Notes under the pieces: model-generated | Seen by the model: the letters and a program-made list of their open reading frames with translations, nothing else | What the model was told of the DNA's origin: nothing | Database searches by the model: none | Part shown: in pieces, positions 24,524-32,727 of the stretch | Layout: every line of letters begins with the position of its first letter | How positions within the stretch are numbered: position 1 is the first letter of the stretch | Translations under genes and position numbers: made by a program | NCBI GenBank assembly: GCA_903932145.1 | Contig: CAIZFE010000098.1 | Span: 1-64,000 of the forward strand | Source of the DNA: an uncultured Rhodopila sp. | Lineage (GTDB): Bacteria > Pseudomonadota > Alphaproteobacteria > Acetobacterales > Acetobacteraceae | Reading direction: 5' to 3' | Length of the DNA: 64,000 nt

Positions 24524-24654
24524 GCCGTCGAGGTTAAGGCGCTGCGCCGCCTTCTGATCTCGCCACAGGCCGCCAACGACCTGGCGTTGTTTCGGTGACG
24601 GCTTGACGGCCGTTTTCCCCCGTCGCTGGAGGCAGCCTGATCGGACAAGCCCGG

Positions 24655-24921
24655 CTACGGATGCTCGGCTTGCATCCGTTCGCGCAGGATACGATTGATC
24701 GTGGTCTGGTAGCCGGGACCCTGTTGCCGGAGCCAGTCCAGGACATCCATATCGACGCGGAGGCTGATCGCCTCTTTCCGAGGCTTCCAAAACGCGCCGC
24801 GTTGGTCGTGCTGCCAGTTTTCGGCTGGTGCCTCCGGGATGTCCCGGGTATCGGGTTCCCGGTCCTGAAGGGCGTGCAGTTGCTGGATTTGGTCGTCGGT
24901 CAGTTTGCGATCACTCGCCAT
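24655..24921 (-). CDS. brnA: BrnA antitoxin
   Basis: An 88-residue antitoxin of the BrnT/BrnA type II system. Its N-terminal half wraps the toxin, and ISLRVDMDVLDWLRQQG is the ribbon-helix-helix strand and helix. BrnA represses the operon and is the DNA-binding part. The start is ATG 24921; it overlaps the brnT 3' end by 11 bases, the usual arrangement with the toxin first. Confidence 0.9.
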   Translation of the reverse strand: MASDRKLTDDQIQQLHALQDREPDTRDIPEAPAENWQHDQRGAFWKPRKEAISLRVDMDVLDWLRQQGPGYQTTINRILRERMQAEHP

Positions 24922-25198
24922 CTTCGTAGCGCCTCCTTTCGCGCGTGGTAGCCTGTCGTAGGCCGATGACCCGGATGAGGTCCGGGTCGTCCGGGTCGGG
25001 GTAGCAGTGGACGACGAGCAGCACCCGGTAGCCTCCGGCAATCGCACCGACACAATGCCACCGGTCCTCGGCATCCTCGTGCCGGTCGAAGACAATGGCG
25101 TGCATCGGGTCGGCGAACACGAACTCGGCAAACGAAAAATCGAGGCCGTGGTTGGCCTTGTTCCTCACCTCCTTGGCTGGGTCCCAGGTAAATCGCAT
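24911..25198 (-). CDS. brnT: BrnT ribonuclease toxin
   Basis: A 95-residue RelE-like RNase toxin. It begins MRFTWDPAKEVRNKANHGLD, which is the family start, and has FAEFVFADPMHAIVFDRHED, WHCVGAIAGGYRVLLVVHCY and the C-terminal Arg-rich IRVIGLRQATTRERRRYE, where catalytic basic residues lie. It is intact, unlike the copy at 27.6 kb. The promoter region ahead holds a palindrome for autoregulation. Confidence 0.9.
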   Translation of the reverse strand: MRFTWDPAKEVRNKANHGLDFSFAEFVFADPMHAIVFDRHEDAEDRWHCVGAIAGGYRVLLVVHCYPDPDDPDLIRVIGLRQATTRERRRYEDGE

Positions 25199-25214
25199 CG
25201 AATGAGACCCAAAC

Positions 25215-25257
25215 TGTATATGCGCAATTGAATATACATATTGGCCGTGATTGTCAA
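25215..25257 (-). promoter_or_regulatory. brnTA promoter and operator
   Basis: A perfect inverted repeat TGTATAT-N10-ATATACA at 25215-25238 lies 17 bases upstream of the brnT start. On the minus strand TTGACA (25257-25252), a 17-base spacer and TATTCA (25234-25229) form a sigma70-like promoter whose -10 is inside the palindrome. This is the expected site for BrnA repression. Confidence 0.75.
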
Positions 25258-25371
25258 GATTCGTGACCGAAGCCTCGGCAAGTCAGAAATCCAGGACGTG
25301 CCCGCCAATCCTCACATTTTCACTCGCATTGACGGTATGCCGGCTCCATATTCGCGCTACATGAGCCAAAG

Positions 25372-25575
25372 ATGCTGACGATCGAGGTCGAACGCGAAGC
25401 AGACGGGCGCTGGATTGCCGAGGTGATGGCACTCCCCGGCGCCCTCGCCTATGGCGCGACGGAGGCTGAAGCACAATCCCGCGTTGCCGCCCTCGCGTGT
25501 CGTGTCATCGCGGATTTGATCGAACACGGTGAGCCTGTTCCGGACGAGGCACGCGGCCTGTTTGCACCCGCGTGA
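25372..25575 (+). CDS. hicB: HicB-type antitoxin (short form)
   Basis: A 67-residue short HicB: MLTIEVEREADGRWIAEVM, then ALPGALAYGATEAEAQSRVA and IADLIEHGEPVP. It lacks a DNA-binding domain, as in the short HicB class. It overlaps the start of a hicA gene (GTG 25572) by four bases, in the order antitoxin-toxin. Because the hicA is broken, this antitoxin stands alone functionally. Confidence 0.8.
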   Translation: MLTIEVEREADGRWIAEVMALPGALAYGATEAEAQSRVAALACRVIADLIEHGEPVPDEARGLFAPA

Positions 25576-25767
25576 GTAATTGGCCCGCCGCCAAGGCGGG
25601 GACCGCCTTACGGGCACTGCAACGAATCGGCTGGACGATCGAGCGTCAGACCGGCTCGCATCGCGTGCTGTCGCGGGCGAACTGGAAGAATTCGGTCTTA
25701 CGAAATCGGCTTTCGGATGCTGGCCCGTATCGCGAAGACCACCGGCCTTCGCCCCGAGGACCTATAG
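25572..25767 (+). pseudogene. hicA: hicA toxin, broken by frameshift/deletion
   Basis: The first ~38 codons from GTG 25572 encode the HicA N-terminus: WPAAKAGTALRALQRIGWTI, with the toxin-fold segment ERQTGSHRVLSR. The family next has a short strand around DVVFAFHD; here that segment is missing. The C-terminus RMLARIAKTTGLRPEDL appears in another frame, ending at TAG 25765. The catalytic His (GSHR) is kept, but the fold is disrupted, so no toxin is expected. Confidence 0.75.
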
Positions 25768-25955
25768 ATCCCAGATCCCGTTGTTTGGACGCAAGGCGGT
25801 GTAGGTTTCACTTGAACTTTAGCGGGGTGGGGCGGCGGCGTTAACCCATTCGGGGACTGAAGGTTAGCCCATTGGCAGGGAGACTGGCAGGGGAGCCAAG
25901 AGTGTTGCAACGAAATGAAGGCGTCTATATGTCATAGTCGTAGGGGGAACGACGA

Positions 25956-27416
25956 ATGGCGCGGAGGCTGGATTCGAAGTGGCTAAGAGAGAGATTTCTC
26001 GATCATTTTCAGGACGCGGTTGCTGAGGGTGTCGAGAATACCAGCTACGATTTGGAAGGCACGTTGCTCCGGTCAAATATGCTGGACCTGGGTGATTTGC
26101 TATCGCTAAAACTTCGAAACGCCGGCCACACTTTCATCCGCAACGTCATGGCCGAATGGCTGTCGCAACATATCAAATTCGAACCGGAAAAGAGGCTTGT
26201 CGCTTGGTCCCGGGATGCATTCGAGTTCTTTCGTTTAAACCAAGGAAATTCAGACTTTATAAATCTGTTTTCTAAATCACTGAATTACGACGTGGTTCTC
26301 AGGGATCTATTGTCTCTGGTAAATGACACACGTGAATTTAGAACAATTTTTGAATCCTACGCTGCCGTTGATCTAACCGACAGAATCACCCCGAGTTTCG
26401 ACGAAGGTGTCCTGGATTTGAGTCTCGCAATTGCCGATGAGGCGCTCGGGGCAGCGCTTGGAATGTTGGGAAGAGAGCTTTGGGGACTTCGGAGTAAACC
26501 TGCCCAACGCAGTCGCGCTGCTTATCCGATCTTGCAGCAAATCGAACAATCCAGTTCCTTCAGAAATCAGAAGGGCATGATTCATTTTGAAGTGGCATCC
26601 GGCCGCCTGTCGCTCCGACCCGAGAACGGCAAAGCAACTAAGGTTAACTACAAGGCCTTGCTCGACAGAGCGCTTGGACGAATCGAGGCTTCCCACCATC
26701 TTGAGGGCATAAGCAATCGCGATCCAAACCTGTCTGCTCTAATGAAGGAGTATATTGCAACCTATCGTGAGGCTATAAATGGCGATGACATTCTTATCTT
26801 ATTTGCCATCGGGCAAGACATAGATGCGAGAGTAGTTCACAATCAGAAATTTGCTCCTGAGGATGAGCGCATCGATGGCGATGCCTTGGGAGTCATTCTG
26901 TCATTTATCAGCGCACACGGCTTATATATCGAGGGATTTGATGTAATTCGGCAAGCGGCTGAAGATATGGATAGAATAAATGAGCATTACAGTCGTTTGA
27001 ATCCGGACGCCAAACCGCTGCCATGGTCCCTTCTTCATAGCCTTGCTTACACGCAGCAACTCTTTGAACCCAAAACCGATGAGGTTATGAAGAAACTAGC
27101 TGGCTCGTTCCAACAGCCAGTTGAGCCCACAAAGGCCCTGACCAGCCTTGGAATTGGGGCTTTGCGAGGTTCGTTTAGAGCAATGGCCGGTTCTGTCCTG
27201 GAGAGATTTTACAAAGGCTCATTGGATTTAGGCGGTCTGGTAACGAAAGAAACTTTGAAGGATATAGTCGGAGAAGTTGTCAAGAGTCCCGGCTTTCAGC
27301 ATCAAGTCGGTCAGTTCTTCTTGGCACATACCGTTCAAATTGCTGGATTGGCAGAAAGCATGCCCTATTATTTCTCCTGGTTAAGACCATTTCTCGACCT
27401 GTTGCGTGAGCTATAA
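25956..27416 (+). CDS. Hypothetical 486-residue protein, AT-rich
   Basis: An intact long gene in markedly lower-GC DNA than its surroundings, starting MARRLDSKWLRERFLDHFQD. It is soluble and mainly helical, with long amphipathic segments (e.g. RDLLSLVNDTREFRTIFESY, DGDALGVILSFISAHGLYIE). I see no P-loop, nuclease or transmembrane motif. The position between toxin-antitoxin loci and the atypical composition suggest a horizontally acquired cargo gene, possibly defence-related, but this is only context. Not recognised. Confidence 0.65.
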   Translation: MARRLDSKWLRERFLDHFQDAVAEGVENTSYDLEGTLLRSNMLDLGDLLSLKLRNAGHTFIRNVMAEWLSQHIKFEPEKRLVAWSRDAFEFFRLNQGNSDFINLFSKSLNYDVVLRDLLSLVNDTREFRTIFESYAAVDLTDRITPSFDEGVLDLSLAIADEALGAALGMLGRELWGLRSKPAQRSRAAYPILQQIEQSSSFRNQKGMIHFEVASGRLSLRPENGKATKVNYKALLDRALGRIEASHHLEGISNRDPNLSALMKEYIATYREAINGDDILILFAIGQDIDARVVHNQKFAPEDERIDGDALGVILSFISAHGLYIEGFDVIRQAAEDMDRINEHYSRLNPDAKPLPWSLLHSLAYTQQLFEPKTDEVMKKLAGSFQQPVEPTKALTSLGIGALRGSFRAMAGSVLERFYKGSLDLGGLVTKETLKDIVGEVVKSPGFQHQVGQFFLAHTVQIAGLAESMPYYFSWLRPFLDLLREL

Positions 27417-27606
27417 CCGAGTTTGTCGCCGCTTAGCCAAGCCAGACGGATTGGGAAAACGACCTGCGCAAAATCGGACATTGATCACGGCGGTGGATTG
27501 CTTGCCCGGTCCGGTGGGTTCGGGGCGACAAAGACCGGCTTCCAGGTAGGCTTTTTGTAATAACAAAAAACCTTGCGCTGGCCGGTTTTTGTTGCTACAA
27601 AAACCT

Positions 27607-27864
27607 ATGGAGATCGACCCGCCCGATCTGGCTAAAGAGACGACCAATCGGGGCAAGCACTGGACGCGGCCTTGATGGACTTCACGACGGCGACGGTCGC
27701 ACTCGATACGCGCTTCGCATACAACTGAGGATCGCTATCGGGCCTGGGGATCGATCGACGGCGTGCTGCACGTCCTGGCGTTCACGATGCGAGGGCAAAA
27801 GCTGCGGCCTATCTCTCGACGCCAGGCCAACCGGATGGAGGTCACACGATATGGCAAAAGCTAA
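27607..27864 (+). pseudogene. brnT toxin remnant
   Basis: Pieces of a BrnT protein in shifting frames. The start (MEIDPPDLAKETTNRGKH) ends at a stop after 23 codons. The next frame gives DFTTATVALDTRFAYN and stops. A third frame gives EDRYRAWGSIDGVLHVLAFT and then LRPISRRQANRMEVTRYGKS. Order and spacing match BrnT end to end, so two frameshifts have destroyed it. Confidence 0.75.
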
Positions 27865-28159
27865 GCTAAACCCGATGGATTACCCGACACCCCGATAGAC
27901 GACCAGGACAATCTCGAACTGACAGACGCCGACTTCAAAAAAGCTCGGCCGTTCAGTGAGGTGTTCCCCGCGCAACACAAATCCCTCGTCCGCCAGGGCG
28001 GCAGACCGCGCGTAGCCTCGCCCAAGGTCCATATCGGCTTTCGGCTATCCCGAGACGTCGTCGACGGTATCCGCGCCTCCGGGGGGCTACAACGCTCGGG
28101 TTGAAGCCGTTTTGCGCGATGCGCTGCGGCGTGGCCGTCTCAGCCGCAAAACCGGGTGA
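27851..28159 (+). pseudogene. brnA antitoxin remnant
   Basis: It follows the broken brnT with the usual overlap. ATG 27851 encodes MAKAKLNPMDYPTPR and stops. The shifted frame continues with DNLELTDADFKKARPFSEVF, KVHIGFRLSRDVVDGIRASG and then, in another frame, YNARVEAVLRDALRRGRL. This is a COG3514-type BrnA with a ribbon-helix-helix, broken by two frameshifts. Confidence 0.75.
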
Positions 28160-28230
28160 TGCCGCGAGGGCTGGCGGAACCTGACGCCTCAACCGGGGGG
28201 CAATACGCCCGTCGCCGCCATGGGAGGAAG

Positions 28231-28416
28231 TCACTTACACTTCGGCCTCATCACGCTCGACCCACCGCTCGGTGGAGGGGGCAAGTCGCGCCGGCCTTCG
28301 CTGCTATCGACAAGCGGTTTAGGACCAGAGCCGATCGGCCGTAGCCGGCCCGGCTGATAGATCAGGGGAATCGGTTTAATGGGCGCCCGGGCGGGCTTAC
28401 GTTTCCAGCCGAACAT
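28231..28416 (-). CDS. Small basic protein, copy B of a duplicated gene
   Basis: A 61-residue protein starting MFGWKRKPARAPIKPIPLIY, with RPIGSGPKP in the middle and a Pro-rich RDLPPPPSGGSS near the end. GGAGGT lies seven bases before ATG 28416, which decides the start. It is the downstream copy of the tandem duplication; it and its sister differ at many positions, so the duplication is not recent. Function unknown. Confidence 0.55.
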   Translation of the reverse strand: MFGWKRKPARAPIKPIPLIYQPGRLRPIGSGPKPLVDSSEGRRDLPPPPSGGSSVMRPKCK

Positions 28417-28481
28417 GGGTTTCACCTCCGGAATTCGATAGACGCTATCCGAGATACGCCCGTCGCCGCGGTGGCAGGTCG

Positions 28482-28670
28482 TCACTGACCCGGCGGCTTC
28501 CTCACACTCGACCAACCGCTCGGTGGTGGGGGCAAGTCGTTAGGGCCTCCGCTGCCGTCACAATGCGGTTTGGGACCGGAGCCGATCGGCCGCAGCCCAC
28601 CACCGGGCTGATATCCCTGGAGAATCGGCTTCACAGGCTCCCGCACGGGCTTACGTTTCCAGCCGAACAT
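28482..28670 (-). CDS. Small basic protein, copy A of a duplicated gene
   Basis: A 62-residue protein starting MFGWKRKPVREPVKPILQGY, sharing the RPIGSGPKP and DLPPPPSG blocks with its neighbour. It has the same GGAGGT-N7-ATG start. It overlaps or abuts the end of the DUF6338 gene on the same strand, so it is probably co-transcribed with it. Confidence 0.55.
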   Translation of the reverse strand: MFGWKRKPVREPVKPILQGYQPGGGLRPIGSGPKPHCDGSGGPNDLPPPPSGWSSVRKPPGQ

Positions 28671-28675
28671 GGGTT

Positions 28676-29284
28676 TCACCTCCGGAATTCGATGTGGGTG
28701 ATCTTAGCCGCATCTAAATAGATGCCCAAGGATTTCTCGACATGCTGCCATGGGCCGCCGTCATCGGGAATCCGATAGACCTGTTCGATGTAGAGATCCC
28801 GCCGCTCCGTGTCGGACGACGCCATCGACCGAGCCCCAAACCATCCCGCGATCACGCCGCCATCATTCAGGGTGATCAGCACGAAACAAGGATCGATGCG
28901 GGTGAAGATCCAGTCCCATCCGGTAGGGATGGGATTGATCGGTCGAAGCTCGATAAGGCGGTAAAACCACTCCAGGCTGTCGTTCTGGATCATCCAGGCA
29001 CGCCCCATCGCGAGGACGACCGGGACGACAAACAGGATCGCGAACCAGGCGAACGCCTGTGCGACCGGGCGGTTGGTGAAGATCACTCCGTACCCGAGGA
29101 GATAGATCAACGGCGAGCATATCGCGTAGTTGAACGCCGTGGCCGTCAGGTAACGCAGGAAAAGGACGTCCTTTTCCTTGGCAGTTCTGGCGGGAATGAA
29201 ATTGGCGACCACGCCGGCGTAGATAAATCCCGGCACGAAGACCGCGGCGACAAAATACAGATCGGAAAAGGTCTCCAGCTTCAT
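28676..29284 (-). CDS. DUF6338-like membrane protein
   Basis: A 202-residue protein with three to four transmembrane helices in the first ~100 residues (VAAVFVPGFIYAGVVANFIP, YAICSPLIYLLGYGVIF, FAWFAILFVVPVVLA) and a soluble C-terminal part with GWDWIFTRIDPCFVLITLND, EVWVAGWFG-like GVIAGWFGARS and YIEQVYRIP. This layout matches DUF6338, a family of unknown function. The small MFGWKRKP genes lie immediately downstream. The start is ATG 29284. Confidence 0.7.
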   Translation of the reverse strand: MKLETFSDLYFVAAVFVPGFIYAGVVANFIPARTAKEKDVLFLRYLTATAFNYAICSPLIYLLGYGVIFTNRPVAQAFAWFAILFVVPVVLAMGRAWMIQNDSLEWFYRLIELRPINPIPTGWDWIFTRIDPCFVLITLNDGGVIAGWFGARSMASSDTERRDLYIEQVYRIPDDGGPWQHVEKSLGIYLDAAKITHIEFRR

Positions 29285-29445
29285 GCGTGACGCGACCTTC
29301 CAAGCCTGTCGGCCGTCGGCGTCCGGGCCGCGGCGCGTGATGATCGGACTTTATCGCATGAAGTGGGGATTGCAACCTCTAATTGTTATTTCTCGTTATG
29401 GTTGTTATTCGGCGGTGCGAGAGGCTCGCCTGCCCGGGCTGGGTC

Positions 29446-29474
29446 TTGACATATTTCCTATATAGGTGCACAAT
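29446..29474 (+). promoter_or_regulatory. Duplicate of the 4.15-kb promoter
   Basis: TTGACA (29446-29451), a 17-base spacer starting TATTTCCTA, and CACAAT (29469-29474) are followed seven bases later by ATGGAA (29482). The arrangement and several flanking bases match 4151-4190. Confidence 0.5.
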
Positions 29475-29481
29475 TCAAGGA

Positions 29482-29574
29482 ATGGAAGCCTTCCTGGCGG
29501 CGGCTTGTGCGGACCAAAGGATTGAGGGGAATCGTCTCACGATATGGGACAAATTCTCAGGGTGTGGCTTTTGA
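29482..29574 (+). pseudogene. Remnant of a gene like the one at 4.19 kb
   Basis: The promoter and ATGGAAGCCTTC start resemble those at 4186, but after about nine codons the sequence jumps to the terminal part (GCGGACCAAAGGATTGAGGG...), which corresponds to ~4.71 kb of the other copy, then runs into the dispersed GAGACG repeat. The product would be 30 residues (MEAFLAAACADQRIEGN then to a stop). An internal deletion of a family member explains this best. Confidence 0.55.
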
Positions 29575-29607
29575 GACGTGGTTGAGCGGGCCTTCCTGGA
29601 ACCGGGG
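29531..29607 (+). repeat. Dispersed GAGACG repeat, copy 2
   Basis: TCGTCTCAC...GGGACAAATTCTCAGG then GTGTGGCTTTTGAGACG and GGTTGAGCGGG...CTGGAACCGGGG, in the same order as the copy at 4738. Confidence 0.6.
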
Positions 29608-29830
29608 GGCGAGAACGGGTCCGCGCGCGATTGTGGACCGATCTGGTCCGGGTACCGGTTGCAACGCGGTTGGGGGGCTTGCGCCGGGGGCCTCGCCTGG
29701 TTCGGGTTGCCGGGGCGATTGCTGGATCACGTGCGGAGGACGGCAATGGCGAGTGCTGGGGGGCACTTTCCCCGCGGCTGGGATCAGGGGCGATGCGCGG
29801 TGGATTTGCGGACCAGGGGATGCAGGGGGC

Positions 29831-29880
29831 GTCTCATAATGTGCGACTCATTCTCATCGTGTGGGTTTTGAGACGTCGGT
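29831..29880 (+). repeat. Dispersed GAGACG repeat, copy 3
   Basis: GTCTCATAATGTGCGACTC then ATTCTCATCGTGTGGG and TTTTGAGACGTCGG. It is shorter than copies 1 and 2 and more diverged, with the flanking GAGCGGGCAA kept. Confidence 0.55.
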
Positions 29881-29915
29881 GAGCGGGCAACTCGTGCCTC
29901 TGCGGTACCGCGACA

Positions 29916-30047
29916 GGTGGCCCGGACAAGCCGGGCCATGACGCGGGGGGAAAGCCGGGCCATGACGCGGGGGGAAAGCCGGAGCGAGACGATGGGGGTA
30001 AGCCGGGTCATTCCGGCGGGGGGAAGCCGCAGCGAGACGATGGGATG
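29916..30047. repeat. Half of an inverted-repeat element followed by a 24-bp tandem array
   Basis: 29916-29942 equals one arm of the element at 5104-5180. From 29928, five 24-base units follow (29928-29951, 29952-29975, 29976-29999, 30000-30023, 30024-30047). The first two are identical (AAGCCGGGCCATGACG then GGGGGGA); later ones are diverged (AAGCCGGAGCGAGACGATGG). A partial sixth unit ends near 30060. Confidence 0.75.
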
Positions 30048-30094
30048 AGCCGGAGCGACGCGACCTGCTCTGCCCAACCGTGACGGCGCCCGCT

Positions 30095-32479
30095 TTACCC
30101 CGCCAGCATCGCCTGGGCGCACGCATCCAAAATCGCGTCGGTGTCCAGACCGTACTCGCGATACAGATCGACGATATCGCCGCTCTGCCCGAACCGGTCC
30201 GGCCCCAGCGGCACCACGCGCTGTCCGCGCACTGACCCCAGCCAGGCGTGCGTCGCCGGGTGGCCATCCAGCACCGTCACCAGCGCCGCGCCGCGGTCCA
30301 GCGGCGCCAGCAGCGTCTCCACCCACGACACCGCGCCTCGGTCGCCGGTGCGCCGAGCGCGCTGGGCGGCCAGCCAGCCGGCGTGCAACCGGTCGGAGGA
30401 GGTGATGGCCAGCAGCCCGGCGCCCGGCTCCTCCGTTATCAATTCGGCGAACGCGGCCTCGGCTTCCGGTGCCACCGGGCCTTGATAGGCCAGCGCGATA
30501 CGGGCGCCGGGTGCGGGGGGGACGACCCAATGGCCGCCGGCGATCACCGCCGCCGGGTCCAGCTCCCGCGGATGCTGGTCCAGCGTCCGTGTGGACAGCC
30601 GCAGCCACACGGACGAGCCATCCGGGCGCTGCATGAAATCGAACGCGTGGCGCATCAGGATGCCTAATTCATCGACATGCGTCGGCTCAAACGACGCCAG
30701 CCGGTCGGCCGCCATGCCGATCAACGGGGTGTTGACCGACTGATGCTGGCCGCCCTCAGGCGCCAGGGTGATGCCGGACGGGGTGGAGATCAGCAGGAAC
30801 CGCGCATCCTGGTAACAGGCGTAAATCAGCGCATCCAGGCCGCGATTGACGAACGGATCGTACACGGTGCCGATCGGCAGCACCCGCGCGCCGGACATGC
30901 CGGTGGTCAGTCCGGCGGCACCCAGCAGCAGGAACAGATTCTGTTCGGCGATGCCAAGCTCGATATGCTGGCCCTTGGGCGACATGCCCCAGCGTTGGGC
31001 GCTCGCCAGCTTGGAGTCCCGGAACACGTCGTTGCGGGTATGGCGGTCGAAGATGCCGCGCCGGTTCACCCACGGCCCCAGATTGGTGGACACCGTCACG
31101 TCGGGGGAGGTCGTCATGATATGCGCGGCGAGGTCTTTCAGCTCGCCATTGCCGCGGCCGATTTCCGCCAGGATATCGCCGAAGCCGCCCTGGGTGGACA
31201 TCTTGCGGCCGGCGGTTTTCGGCATCGGCAACGCGGCCGGCACGTGCACCACGGGGGCGGTCAGCAGGCGGCCCTCCGGCGTCAACGGCGTGCCGAACGG
31301 ACAATCGGCGAGGAAGGCGCGCAGCTCGGACTCAGGAATGTCCAGGCCTTCGAACTTGTCCCATTCGTGGCCGGGGCGGATGTTCATGTCGTGGCGGAAC
31401 TGCTCCATCTGTTCCCTGGTCATCAGGCCGGCGTGGTTGTCCTTGTGGCCGGCGAACGGCAGACCCATGCCCTTGATGGTGTAGGCGATGAAGCAGGTGG
31501 GTTGGTCGCCCTCGGCGTCGGCGGTGCGGAACGCCTCGATAACGGTTTCGATGTCGTGGCCGCCCAGATTGGTCATCAGGGCGCCGAGTTCGGCGTCGGT
31601 CAGTTCGTCGATGATGGCGCGGGCTTTGGACCGCCCCAGATCGGACAGCAGGGTTTGGCGCCAGGCGGCTCCGCCCTGGAACGTCAGAGCGGCATACAGG
31701 CTGTTGGGGCAGTCGTCGATCCAGTCGCGCAGGTCGGTGCCGCCCTCGCGGGTGAAGGCAGCTTCCAGTTTGCGGCCGTATTTGATGGTGACGCAGTTCC
31801 AGCCCATGTCGCGGAACAGGCCCTCAATGCGGCCGAACAGGCGGTCGGGGACGACGGAGTCCAGCGATTGGCGGTTGTAGTCCACCACCCACCAGACATT
31901 GCGGACATCGTGTTTCCAGCCTTCGAGCAGGGCTTCGTAGATGTTGCCCTCGTCCAGTTCGGCGTCGCCGCAGATGGCGATGTGGCGGCCTTGCGGCAGG
32001 TCGGTGCGGCCGAGCCCGTGCAGGCGGGTGTAGTCGGCCATCAGGGCGGAGAAACTGGTCATCGCGACGCCGAGACCGACCGAGCCGGTGGAGAAATCGA
32101 CTTCGGCGCCGTCTTTGACTCGCGAGGGGTAAGGCTGGATGCCGCCGAACTGGCGCAGGCCTTCCATTTTCTCTTTGGTCTGGCGGCCGAACAGGTAGTT
32201 CATGGCGTGGAAGACCGGGCCGGCGTGCGGTTTCACCGCGATGCGGTCCTGCGGACGCGCCGTTTCCAGATACAGGGCGGCCATGATGGAGATGCAGGAG
32301 GCGCAGGAGGCCTGGTGGCCGCCGACCTTCAGCCCGTCCCGGTTGGGGCGGATGTGGTTGGCGTTGTGGATCATCCAGGCGGACAACCACAGCAGTTTAC
32401 GCTCCAACTGCTTCAGGATCTGCATGTGCCGCGAGGCTGGCGGGGCCAACGGCGTGATTGCAGTGATTGGCGCGTTCAT
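30095..32479 (-). CDS. AceE-like transketolase-family TPP enzyme
   Basis: A 794-residue thiamine-diphosphate enzyme built like homodimeric pyruvate dehydrogenase E1 / transketolase. It has the N-terminal pyrophosphate domain with HAGPVFHAMNYLFG, FSTGSVGLGVAMTSF and the TPP motif HIAICGDAELDEGNIYEALL ending in DYNRQSLD, a pyrimidine-binding domain with HIELGIAEQNLFLLLGAAGL, and the C-terminal GGHWVVPPAPGARIALAY segment. ATG 32479 is preceded by GGGAGGA. No E2 or E3 genes are adjacent, so it may act as a transketolase-like enzyme or serve distant E2/E3. The exact 2-oxoacid is not determinable. Confidence 0.75.
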   Translation of the reverse strand: MNAPITAITPLAPPASRHMQILKQLERKLLWLSAWMIHNANHIRPNRDGLKVGGHQASCASCISIMAALYLETARPQDRIAVKPHAGPVFHAMNYLFGRQTKEKMEGLRQFGGIQPYPSRVKDGAEVDFSTGSVGLGVAMTSFSALMADYTRLHGLGRTDLPQGRHIAICGDAELDEGNIYEALLEGWKHDVRNVWWVVDYNRQSLDSVVPDRLFGRIEGLFRDMGWNCVTIKYGRKLEAAFTREGGTDLRDWIDDCPNSLYAALTFQGGAAWRQTLLSDLGRSKARAIIDELTDAELGALMTNLGGHDIETVIEAFRTADAEGDQPTCFIAYTIKGMGLPFAGHKDNHAGLMTREQMEQFRHDMNIRPGHEWDKFEGLDIPESELRAFLADCPFGTPLTPEGRLLTAPVVHVPAALPMPKTAGRKMSTQGGFGDILAEIGRGNGELKDLAAHIMTTSPDVTVSTNLGPWVNRRGIFDRHTRNDVFRDSKLASAQRWGMSPKGQHIELGIAEQNLFLLLGAAGLTTGMSGARVLPIGTVYDPFVNRGLDALIYACYQDARFLLISTPSGITLAPEGGQHQSVNTPLIGMAADRLASFEPTHVDELGILMRHAFDFMQRPDGSSVWLRLSTRTLDQHPRELDPAAVIAGGHWVVPPAPGARIALAYQGPVAPEAEAAFAELITEEPGAGLLAITSSDRLHAGWLAAQRARRTGDRGAVSWVETLLAPLDRGAALVTVLDGHPATHAWLGSVRGQRVVPLGPDRFGQSGDIVDLYREYGLDTDAILDACAQAMLAG

Positions 32480-32727
32480 ATAGTCCTCCCGGCGAGTATC
32501 TGCCCAAGCGGTATCTGGCATTGTTCGCGACGGGAGTCACCACTCGGGTGACGATCCCGAGGTTTCTCCTGCGGCTGTATCATGTCCTCGGCCGGACGTT
32601 TTGACCGGCCGATCCGATCTTAAGGCAGGCCATCGTTTGCCATAAGAATTTTCACATCCCCGGACGCCATAATGAGAACCGCCGCACCGCCGAACGCCCC
32701 AAGGGCATCCCCAACACGCCCCAGATC

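Larger units (their letters stand above)
28197..28690 (-). repeat. ~245-bp tandem duplication
   Basis: Two adjacent units (about 28197-28440 and 28447-28690) share the shared blocks ATACGCCCGTCGCCGC, CGCTCGGTGG...GGGGGCAAGTCG, GAGCCGATCGGCCG and CGTTTCCAGCCGAACATGGG. Each unit carries one copy of a small MFGWKRKP gene and the ribosome-binding site before it. Confidence 0.8.
29575..30094. other. Intergenic region of repeats and no intact gene
   Basis: About 520 bases holding the tail of repeat copy 2, copy 3 and the 24-bp array. Reading frames here are repeat-derived; none shows a protein pattern. Confidence 0.5.

Noticed and set aside
29784-30608. Minus-strand frame with Arg-rich repeats
   Set aside because: It is a translation of the 24-bp array plus the antisense of the AceE-like gene's 3' end.
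30677-32551. Long plus-strand frame opposite the AceE-like gene
   Set aside because: An antisense shadow of a real gene; Val/His/Gly-rich composition, no domain.
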